64,000 nt of DNA from Prionace glauca. Lineage: Eukaryota > Chordata > Chondrichthyes > Carcharhiniformes > Carcharhinidae. Position numbers and translations under genes: made by a program. The stretch lies in the NCBI GenBank assembly GCA_037974335.1, contig CM075760.1:34295609-34359608 (forward strand), in the 5' to 3' direction. This document shows positions 55,553 to 64,000 of this stretch, piece by piece; position 1 is the first letter of the stretch; each line of letters begins with the position of its first letter. A model generated the notes under the pieces. It did no database searches. It was not told where the DNA came from and worked only from the letters and a program-made list of their open reading frames with translations.

Positions 55553-56553
55553 ATGCGGCGCTCGGTCCTCACTGTGATCTGGGTGACATTCATTGTCGGT
55601 AAGTTTCACTCTTTAAAAAGGAGGAATAAATTTGAAAAGCAGGGCGCTCCAGTTAATCAGACATCGGGCCTGCCTTAGAGCATTTGAGTCTTTGCTCTTG
55701 GCTTTTCCTTACAGGAATATCGGCTGGCAAATCACACAGCTAGCCTGATACCAGAATTGGGAGATGGCAACAACAGAATGCAATCTAAACATTATGGTTA
55801 ATTTATCTTCTGGCAGAAGATTAAAGAGTAACCTGATTTATGTATTTATAATGATGAAGAGGTTCAGTACGGCGGACGGGGAAAGGATGATTCCATTCGG
55901 GGAGGATTCCAAATCGATATCCCAAAAATCTGAGTGAAATGAAAAGATCAACTGGAAATTACAACGAATCTCCTTTCGAGGGAGTTCTATAGAAAGTGAC
56001 TCACATTAACACAATGAACACTTGAAGAGAGGAGTAAAGACACAGTTGGGATGGGGAATGATTAGTCAGTGAAGGGGAAAGGGACAGAGGCATTGAGATG
56101 GCGGACTCTTCTGGGGATTCTGAACGGGAACGTAGATCAGTTGGAGCGAGTTTGATATTATTTAATGTCTATTTTTATGTTACACCGACTGTGAATTTTC
56201 ACCCTCCGTTCAGCTGAATGTTTTTTATTTCTTTTACCGTTTTTTCCAGATCTGAGCAATGGAGATTCTGTTCCTCAGCAGGAATCCTCACTCACAGGGA
56301 CAGAGGGAGAAAGTGTCATTTTAAGCTGCACCTATACCGACGATGCAGATTATTTATTCTGGTACCGTCAATACCCAGGCAGACAGCCCGAGTTTGCGGT
56401 CCAGAGGAGTACGAGCGGCCGTGCTGAATGGAAGGCGGATTTCGCTCAGACCCGGTTTTCTGATACAATCGAGAAATCAGAAAAGTTGTACCGATTGACC
56501 ATCTCGGAGCTGCTGCTGTCTGACACCGCGGTCTATTACTGTGCACAGAATCT
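55553..56553 (+). CDS. TCR V segment V17, leader + V exon
   Basis: Leader 55553-55598 (MRRSVLTVIWVTFIV, donor G|GTAAGT); V exon 56250-56553 after TTTTTCCAG, DLSNGDSVPQQESSLTGTEG then ESVILSC. The intron is 651 bp, the longest apparent leader intron here. Cysteines near 42 and 113; YLFWYRQYPGRQPEFAVQRS, ADFAQTRFSDTIEKSEKLYR, LSDTAVYYCAQN. Open throughout, with no internal Met to start a long frame, so it is easy to miss. Same family as V16. The promoter has TGACGTCA and CCAAT. Likely functional. Confidence 0.92.
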
Positions 56554-56592
56554 CACAGTGATTAAAATGAATGAAATCCTCGTACAAAAACT
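56554..56592 (+). promoter_or_regulatory. 23-RSS of V17
   Basis: CACAGTG (56554-56560), 23 bp, ACAAAAACT (56584-56592). Confidence 0.94.
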
Positions 56593-57425
56593 GCCGCAGG
56601 TTTCTGGGTCACAGCTGCTGTCTGCTGGGTGCCGGTTGTAACAGCGGGTCTGACATTGACACGTGAATGTATTCCCGTGAACACAAACCCCGAGAACAAT
56701 CCACATAAACACCTTACAAAACCGTTAACATCGAAGGCAGATTCCTGCTGATTCTGAGATTCGCTGTACGAGGGAAGAATTGGCTGCTGTTTATTTGGGG
56801 GGTCACTCGGCACTAACATTGAAAATACAAGCGAAGTATCATTCAATAGTGTAAACTGAAACCTGCCAGCTGAGGCAAACCCTAATAACTAACCGTAACT
56901 AAACACCTCTCATTTAAATTCATTGACAGACTGAGAATTATTTCCATGAGGAATACAAAAGGATTGTTCCAGTCATGATTAGGAGCTGATAAACAATGAT
57001 TAATATAATTAATGATTTCAAGCAGAAGAATTGTTATGGCCTCATCAGTGGAACAGATGATATGAAAACAGGTTAAATACAGTCACCAGTTTCTGAGTGA
57101 AAAACTGCTTCCACTTCACTGGAGGTCGGAGAGTTTACTGTTTAATTCAATTAAAGTATTTCTTGTCACTGAGCCCGAGATTTGGACCCAGATCTGCGAA
57201 ATATTTATGTCAGTAGAAACAATAAAATTTACCCCATTAAAAAACCATATCCTAACCTACATCACCATTTCTATCGTCAGCGCTTTGTACCCTATCGCTC
57301 TCTTCTCTTTTCTTTACACGTGATATCTCCAATTCAGACGCAAAAGAGGAAACCTCTCTGATATGGACAAGACCTGTGGTGACCAGGAAGTAACGCAGTG
57401 TCGTTACACAGAAATGAGTCTACAT
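56593..57425. other. Intergenic, nothing recognised
   Basis: No exon or named repeat. Confidence 0.4.
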
Positions 57426-57496
57426 TACCTAATCAGGAATCGAACCGTGGTCATAGAAATGAAAGTACTGAATGCTAATCACGAGACCATCGGGGA
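57426..57496 (-). pseudogene. tRNA-Glu (TTC) pseudogene
   Basis: Minus strand TCCCCGATGGTCTCGTGATT then AGCATTC matches the 5' half of tRNA-Glu, and GGTTCGATTCC is a good T-loop/B box. The anticodon reads TTC in CTTTCAT. The anticodon stem and acceptor stem each have two or more mismatches, so a relic. Confidence 0.6.
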
Positions 57497-58204
57497 AGTT
57501 GATGCAAGCGCTTTAAAAAAGAACTAATTTATCCATGAACCATCTGCCTCCCATTTTTTTACTTCAGACTTTTCATTCACCAAAAACAAGCTTTTCCTTT
57601 CATCTGTCATGTTTAGATGGAACACAAGGGACTGTATCAGCCAATATAAACAGCGTTTCCTGTTCGCTAGAACATGAAATCGACAGTGAGGTGAAATAGT
57701 CCCGCAAGCTGCTCGTGTGACACGTTCAATTCCCAAATCCCACCAACCTCATCACTGTGGCTTCTGTGGAACTTACAAGGCAACACACGGCAGGCATTCA
57801 TCGCGGAGAGCAACTGGCACAATCATTTACCAAATGCTATCAAATCGCTTCTCTTCCTGTTTCTGTCGCTGCCTCTCATCCAGCTCCCTCTGGCTGTCCA
57901 GCTCCCAGAGCCAATTAGCTGTTTGATAGAAGCACAGACAATTGGTGAACCCGAGCTTTACCTGGAAAGCAGGGAAAGTGAATATATGACACACGGCATT
58001 GAGAGGAGATGGAGTTTAGAGGTGATAGTGCAAAGAGTCAGAGATATCTCATCTTCCTGATCCAGTTACTGACTACACGAATGTACACTGTGCGAATTAT
58101 CCACTGTCAAACTCTCCTTCCAATCTTGAGCACGGAGTTAAGTTTTGAAGTGTTTGAAGTCTTGTTACTATTATTCAGTGTTTTGTTGAGATCACATTTG
58201 GAAT
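57497..58204. other. Intergenic, nothing recognised
   Basis: No exon or named repeat. Confidence 0.4.
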
Positions 58205-58660
58205 AGTGTGTGCAGTTTGGATCTCCGCTTTTTAGACAGAATAAAAGAAAAATCTGAGGATGCTGGAAACTGAATCAAAAACAGAAAATGCTGGAAATTC
58301 ACAACAGCTTTAACGAGCAGGAATAGTTAGCATTGAAAAACTGCAGGGATTCTATGATTCTATGAGTTTGATAGGGTGGAGGCTGAGACATTATTTTCCC
58401 TGATCTGGGAATATAAAACACGGGGCACAATCTCAGGATAAGGCGCTGATAATTCAGGACAGCGATGAGGAGAAATTGCTTCACTCAATGGGTAGTGAAT
58501 CTTTTAAATTCTCTGCGCCAGAGGGTTGTAGATGCTCCATCATTGAACACATTTCAGTTTGAGTTTGACACATTTATGATCTATCGAATAATGAATGGAA
58601 GCAGGGATATGGAATTGGAACAAATGCTCGATCACAAATTCATGTCTGGATTCTAATTGT
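58205..58660 (+). mobile_element. CR1/L2-type LINE, decayed
   Basis: Traces: gtgtgcagtttggatctccg (EYCVQFG), MRRNCFTQWVVNLLNSLRQR, SLNTFQFEFDTF. A short SINE-like piece (aatgctggaaattcacaaca) sits at 58245-58310. Confidence 0.6.
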
Positions 58661-58859
58661 TAAGTTTAATGGTATAATGGAAGCATGTGTACAATGTTAT
58701 ATGTAAGATGTCGGTAGTCAATAGTTATTAAATAATGTTGGTGAAAACAGTGTCGCCGGTAACACTTGAGAGCTTTTTTTTATTGATGCCCACGGAACCC
58801 ATTGCCAACACGCAACGGTTCACTTATGAATGGTGATGGTGAGAAAATACTGAAAGCTC

Positions 58860-58933
58860 CGTCCCTGGGTGGGCTCAAACCACCAACCTTTCAGTTAACA
58901 GCCGAAGGCGCTGACCCATTGCGCCACACAGAC
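58860..58933 (-). tRNA. tRNA-Asn (GTT)
   Basis: 74 nt on the minus strand: acceptor GTCTGTG/CAGGGAC with one mismatch, D-arm GCGC..GCGC, anticodon arm TTCGG-CTGTTAA-CTGAA with anticodon GTT, perfect T-stem GGTGG/CCACC. The A box TGGCGCAATGGG is good. The T-loop is TTTGAGC instead of TTCGAGC, which weakens the B box. A TTTT run lies about 15 nt downstream. It may be a functional gene or a recently decayed one. Confidence 0.75.
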
Positions 58934-60214
58934 TGAGACAGCAGCTGGTGCAGATATTCTGAACAAGGATGTCAATGACCACAATTCCATTTCTGCAAAA
59001 CTTTGTTCCAGAACTGCAGCATGACAGCACCGTGTACAATTCTATACCAGCCTCTATGGTTATGTTGATCCTGTAACATTGCTGTAGTGTGTTGGTCATT
59101 CCCTTTCTCCTCTGAATGTGCAGGTAAAATGAATCCATGTGTCTTATCGCAGGGAGGAATTCAATGGGACGGAAGGGAACTGACAACCAGAAGCCCAAGG
59201 ATCCAATATTTTCCACTCAGTCATCAATAACGCCATTCCCAGCTGCAACTCCTTCCAAATATTGTGATCCATTTCCCTCAGGATCTGTCTCAAGATTTAA
59301 TATTTCCCTTCTTTTCTCGTCATTTTGAAATTCACTTCAATACCCAACATAAATTGAATTGCAAACCTGAGGGCTAACCGTGGGAAACAAGTCTCTGGGT
59401 AAAACAGATGCTCATTTCCAGATTCACAGCACTCAGCGTTTCACGCAGATGGAAGAATTTAATACTGAAAAGGTGTGAATATTGACTGTGATTCACTCAG
59501 GTATTGTGCAAATGCTGCTCGATAGTTCAGTGAGAGGGATATAATCTATGTACGTTTTGCTGAGCTTGTGTTCGGTGTACTGGGAGCCTTCAACCGGGTT
59601 GAATTTTGTGTCCCAGGAATATGCAGTAATCCACTGATTGAAGCTGCAGTCGCGGGGAACGTAGACAGGAAAACAGAATTAAATGGTTTTATTTAACCGG
59701 GATTCCTTTTTTTCAATATTCCACTTCCTCCTTCTTTGGCCATGAGTTTATTTTTCTAATGTAATTTTAAAAGAATAGCCACTGTTAAGTTCTGGACACT
59801 ATGCAACTGATCTCCGCAATTATCATTACAGCTTTTCTTCCTTTACTTTCCTTGAACAGGCTGTATCAGAAAGCAAGACTGATACAGCTGCTGCTTGGGA
59901 GCTCAAAAGAAACTGGAGTCTACGCTGGAGATGTCTATGCAAGCGTGTCAGGTAATTGTTCCATCCTATGTTGGTGAGTGTTTATCACAGGTGGATATGA
60001 ATAGTGGGTCGATGAACAGGGTTTTCTGATCGATTGCCCGTAGACTGTGAAACAGTGCTGTAATAAATGGGGAACGGCATGCCATGACACAGAAAGAGGC
60101 ATGAGATAAATCAACAGGACATGGGAAACTGCTCAGTTTTGTTTCATCATTGAGTACAGGCAGATCATTAGTTTATGCATCAAGGGGAAGCTCGGTCATT
60201 TGTGCAGGGACATT
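58934..60214. other. Intergenic, nothing recognised
   Basis: 59860-59951 has an exon-like shape (acceptor tgaacag, donor tcag|gtaatt) but no family match; not called. Confidence 0.35.
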
Positions 60215-60510
60215 GTGCAACATTTCTTGTCATTCAGTTATCTAAATTTTACTATTTCATGTCTTTTCTTATTTTGCCATTAACTGTTTTCTTTCCCCCC
60301 TGTTCTCTTGTCTGTTCATTGTTACTTTTTTATTTGATGTTATTTCCTATTTTTGTTCGCCTTATTCCCTTCAGAATCCCCGGATTCCCTATATATCGGG
60401 TTCCTTGGTAACAGTGAGCAGTTTTCAGCTTGTGTGTGTGTATCCTTGAGTTTCATTAGGTTTCACTTTTTCATTCTGTGTGTCCGTACAAATTTCTGGC
60501 ATTCAGGCTT
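60215..60510 (-). repeat. Middle-repetitive element A, copy 3 (inverted)
   Basis: Reverse complement of 45790-46080 with indels. Confidence 0.65.
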
Positions 60511-60514
60511 TGTT

Positions 60515-60700
60515 TTTAAGGCCGGATTATTTCATGAGGATAGGTTAGAGAGACAAGGTTTATATCCACTGGAATTCAGAATAAGAGTAGGCTACTTGAT
60601 TGATATGATAAAATACAAAGGGGTCTTCACAAGGTGGACGTGAAGAGGGTAGTTCCTCTTCTGGGTGAATATAAAACTAGGTATCACTGTTTCAAAATAG
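60515..60700 (+). mobile_element. CR1/L2 LINE fragment
   Basis: HEDRLERQGLYPLEFRIRVG and the following bases match the ERL..LGLYSLEFRRMRGDLI region. 60701-61690 shows nothing else recognised. Confidence 0.55.
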
Positions 60701-61693
60701 GGAATCGTCCATTTAAAATAGCACTGCACCAAAGCCTGCTCTAATGTGTGTCTGTATTTATAAATACTCACCTGCAGCAATGTCCTTCCTTGGTGTGTAT
60801 CTGTATCATTCACTGCTCTCAGGCCGCATTCATCTTTGTCTCTCAGTTGGATTGTTTCTGTATCATTCCACTTAAACTCACTCTTGCCTATGTCAATGTC
60901 TTTTATATCTCTCTCAAAGTGTATAGGTGCACTGGGTGATATAGGAAGTGTACAGCTCAGGGAGTAAGGACATACTTGCCTGCATAGCACAGTTGATCAA
61001 ACGTTTAAACGTGGAGAGTTAGCGAGCACTGAGCCGATGCCCTGCTGAGGTCTCATTCAGCCACCTAGTCTTTGAAATTACTTAAACATTAACCAGAGGG
61101 ACCAGACAGTGACAGACTGATCCACTGAAGGATTCCGAAAACAGCTCCACGGCTAAATGTCTCAGATGTTGCAGCATTGAATACAGGAAGCCATTGAGCT
61201 GATGCACAGACTGGGCCACACTCACCTGCATAGGCACATTGCTGTTTTTAACAGGAACTATTCACAGGGTTAGAAAAACACACCTTTCAAGTTATCACCA
61301 GTTTACATTTGTATCTTGCTCAGACCTACCTTACAGTCACATTCTTTGACCTGCTGCATTATTTTGATCGCTGCTTGTTTCTCGGTTCTCAGATTGAACT
61401 GTTTTTAGACATACATTTCTCCCCACCTGTTCTATCTTGTGTTCCCTCCCTCAACCTCATCTTCATCACTCCCTGTGTCAGCCGGAGATATCCCCTACCG
61501 TCCAGCCCCCTTTTCTATCGTCCCATTCCCGGGTTAAATCTCACAGCTCCGGAATCCATGAGCTGCTGTCAGGCAGCTTTGAAACATTTTTAAATCTGAG
61601 GAACCTTTATTTGGTGAAACTGATCTTCCCAGACAAGCCTGAATTGAAGAAAATAACAATTGGAAACGAAACATAAACTCTTTAACTAGTAGC

Positions 61694-61715
61694 TGCTCTC
61701 TCTCTCTCTCTTTCG
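61694..61715. repeat. CT microsatellite
   Basis: Short (CT)n run. Confidence 0.7.
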
Positions 61716-61928
61716 CTGATTAACCTTTCAGTCTGATGGGATTCTGCTGTGTGTTGTCTCAGCCGATCCTGGATTGAATTGGATGACAGTTTGATTCGAG
61801 GTTAATGTGGTTTCCTCGGGGTGTGTGTCTGAGCGGCTGACAGCGCCGCTGCTCAATCTGACTGTTACTTTCTGCGATTCTCCACACAAACCTCAACAGA
61901 TTGGAGCACCCAATGATAGGTGTGAAGC

Positions 61929-61967
61929 AGTTTTTGTACGGGGGTGAGACTGATTTCTATCACTGTG
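61929..61967 (-). promoter_or_regulatory. 23-RSS of V18
   Basis: Minus strand CACAGTG (61961-61967), 23 bp, ACAAAAACT (61929-61937). Confidence 0.94.
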
Positions 61968-62541
61968 AGTCTGAAAGCGCAGTAATAGCGGCCAGCGTCA
62001 GTCAGCTGTAGCTTCCAGATGGTTAAAGTAGTTAATTTAGCCGAGGTCTGGAGACCAGAAAAGAAACGGGATTCAAAACCTTCCCCTCTGTCTGCTTGTT
62101 CTGTATTCCAGGATTTTTTCCATATAATGAACTGCAAGTCTTTCTGTGGCTGCTGTCTGTACCAATATAAGACATAGTCGCTTGCTGTAGTGCTGTAGGT
62201 ACATCGGATAGTCACCGTTTCACCTTCTCTCCCCTCTGAAGACTGCGGCTGAGAAACAGAGTCTCCATCACTCGGATCTGTGACATGTGTTCAAAAAGAA
62301 GAAAAAAAATCTAAGTGTTGGACGTGCTGCTGAAATAATATTAACACTTTATATTCACCGAGACATAGCTGGAGTTATGAAATAAAAACAAATGATGGTG
62401 GAAATACACAGCAGGGTCAAGAACCACCACTGGGGAGAAGCAGAGCTAAAGGTTCAGATCGTGATAACATTTAACCAGATTGGAGTCATCCTTACTGATA
62501 AGAAACAGCCCGAACACAATGCAGACAGTGAGGAACTCCAT
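61968..62541 (-). CDS. TCR V segment V18, leader + V exon
   Basis: Leader 62496-62541 (MEFLTVCIVFGLFLI, donor A|GTAAGG) and V exon 61968-62277 after GTCACAG, NPSDGDSVSQPQSSEGREGE then TVTIRC. Cysteines near 41 and 114; YVLYWYRQQPQKDLQFIIWK, FESRFFSGLQTSAKLTTLTI, LTDAGRYYCAFR. The split codon is A|AT (Asn) rather than Gly/Asp. Open frame. V16 family. A GTGACGTT element lies 72-79 bp upstream. Likely functional. Confidence 0.93.
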
Positions 62542-62612
62542 GGCGGCTGCAGAGCCCGGGGCAGTGACTAACCTTTAAAACTCCGAGCACTGCCGGAACA
62601 GAATCTGTTTTT

Positions 62613-62620
62613 AACGTCAC
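62613..62620 (-). promoter_or_regulatory. CRE-like element of V18
   Basis: Minus strand GTGACGTT about 75 bp before the leader ATG; weaker than the perfect TGACGTCA of V10 and V17. Confidence 0.35.
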
Positions 62621-62884
62621 TTTCTGATCTCAAACTTCCCTCCAATCAACAATTTACAATCTACCCGTCATAGATTGAGATAAGGTTTCAATGAGTTTCA
62701 GTGATCAGCTGAAGCTCTTTGACCTTCACTATTATATATCTGAGACTCAGTGACTGAGTGGGTACAGTGTGTGGTGAGAGGGAAGAATCAGCTTCACTGA
62801 CAGGGCCATAAGAGATAGCAGCATAATTAAGCCATTCGGCCCATTCGTGTCCATTCCACCATTCAATCATGGCCGATATGTTTA

Positions 62885-62960
62885 AAATCCCGCAGAATCA
62901 GAGAATCCCTACAGTGCACAAGGAGGCCATTCGGCTCATCGAGCCTGAACCGGCCCAAAC
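62885..62960 (-). mobile_element. SINE 3' end, minus strand
   Basis: aatccctacagtgcacaagg then aggccattcggctcatcgag. Confidence 0.65.
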
Positions 62961-62994
62961 CTGAACCGGACACTCCAAGGTCTTAATGACATTA

Positions 62995-64000
62995 CTGTTA
63001 CTAGAGAGGTGGTGCTCGACAGACTGGAGGGGCTGATTGTGGACAAGTCCCCAGGACCGGATGGAATGCATCCGAGGGTTCTGAAAGAAATGGCGGAGGT
63101 GATAGTGGATGCCTTGGTGGTTATTTTCCAGAGGTCGCTGGATTCCGGGGAAGTGCCGGAAGATTGGAAAACGGCTAATGTTACGCCGTTGTTTAAGAAG
63201 GGTGCCAGACAAAAGGCAGGGAATTATAGGCCGGTTAGTTTAACGTCTGTGGTAGGTAAAATGTTAGAATCCGTCATTAAGGAGGAAATCGCGAGGCATC
63301 TTGAGGGGAATTGCTTGATAGGGCGGACGCAACACGGTTTCATTAAAGGGAAGTCGTGTCTGACAAATTTACTGGAGTTCTATGAGGATGTGTCTAGGGC
63401 AGTGGATAGAGGAGAGCCGGTGGATGTGGTCTTTCTGGATTTTCAGAAGGCGTTTAACAAGGTACCTCACAAGAGGTTATTGCAGAAGGTCGGGGGACAT
63501 GGAGTTGGGGGTAGGGTGTTAGCGTGAATAGAGGATTGGTTGTCAAATAGGAGGCAGAGAGTGGGGGTCAATGGGTGCTATTCGGATTGGCGGTTGGTGA
63601 CTAGTGGGGTGCCCCAGGGGTCGGTGCTGGGGCCTCAGCTATTTACCATTTATATAGATGATCTGGAGGAGGGAACTGAGTGCAGGGTGTCGAAATTTGC
63701 TGATGACACCAAGATTGGGGGAAAGGCAAATTGTGCGGAGGGTGTGGAGAGTCTGCAGAAGGATCTAGATAGGCTGGGCGAATGGGCCAGGAAATGGCAA
63801 ATGGAATTTAATGTTGGCAATGTGAGGTGGTCCACTTTGGTAGGAAGAATAGTAGGAAGGACTATTACTTACGTGGCGAAAAACTGCAGCAGGCGACGGT
63901 GCAGAGGGATCTCGGGGTCCTGGTGCATGAGTCGCAAAAACCCAGCTTGCAGGTGCAGCAGGTGGTCAGGAAGGCGAATGGGCTGCTGGCCTTCATAGCG
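62995..64000 (+). mobile_element. CR1-clade LINE ORF2, runs off the window
   Basis: Reverse transcriptase domain in order: [97 protein letters not shown] (catalytic), [15 protein letters not shown] replaces Trp near 63525 and a one-base loss near 63820 shifts the frame, so this copy is inactive. It is the longest copy of the 34-kb family and is also 5'-truncated at about 62995. Confidence 0.9.

Noticed and set aside
59860-59951. Exon-like stretch with acceptor and donor
   Set aside because: Short, no match to V, J or receptor exons, and no partner exon.
1-64000. CRISPR array, bacterial operon signals, or retroviral/Polinton genes
   Set aside because: None seen; interspersed repeats here are LINEs, SINEs, microsatellites and unclassified elements.

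Overview
The window reads as nuclear DNA of a cartilaginous fish (shark or ray). The grounds are CR1-clade LINEs with TTCTTATG-type 3' tails, many copies of a tRNA-derived SINE of the HE1 type described from elasmobranchs, and intron-containing GPR139-like receptor genes. There is no bacterial-style operon structure. Nearly all host coding sequence is T-cell receptor variable (V) gene segments. I read it as part of a TCR alpha/delta V cluster, because the V exons carry alpha/delta-like framework motifs (YLYWYRQ, FAKSRFS, LSDSAVYYCAL) and are followed by signals with a 23-bp spacer. I saw no D, J or constant exons, so the alpha/delta assignment is inference.

Layout: 0-4.3 kb, LINE/SINE debris, exon 2 of a GPR139-like receptor and a tRNA-Gln relic. 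4.7-7.2 kb, two minus-strand V segments (V1; V2, a pseudogene). 7.3-12 kb, repeats. 12.1-14.8 kb, a two-exon GPR139-like receptor with a LINE in its intron. 15-17 kb, CA-rich repeats. 17.2-18.6 kb, a divergent pair (V3 pseudogene on minus, unusual V4 on plus). 22.4-29.2 kb, V5 (+), V6 (-), relic V7 (+), V8 (-). 29.3-35.4 kb, LINE/SINE insertions. 35.6-40.2 kb, V9 (+), V10 (+), pseudogene V11 (+), relic V12 (-) and V13 (-), where V10 and V13 lie in a large inverted duplication. 44.0-44.8 kb, V14 (-). 46.6-47.6 kb, a CpG-rich promoter-like block with a 33-bp minisatellite. 48-52.2 kb, LINEs, relic V15 (+) and a duplicated block. 53.3-56.6 kb, V16 and V17 (+). 57-61 kb, a tRNA-Glu relic, a tRNA-Asn gene and repeats. 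61.9-62.6 kb, V18 (-). 63-64 kb, a LINE running off the edge.

Twelve V segments look intact in reading frame, six on each strand, and most have a two-exon leader/V structure with a phase-1 split glycine or aspartate codon. Their products would be one chain's variable domain after V(D)J joining. Mixed orientation means some would need inversional joining and others deletional joining. Several promoters carry a TGACGTCA or AGTGATATCA element 70-200 bp upstream of the leader, like the CRE/decamer of mammalian TCR V promoters. No retroviral or Polinton-like element was recognised.
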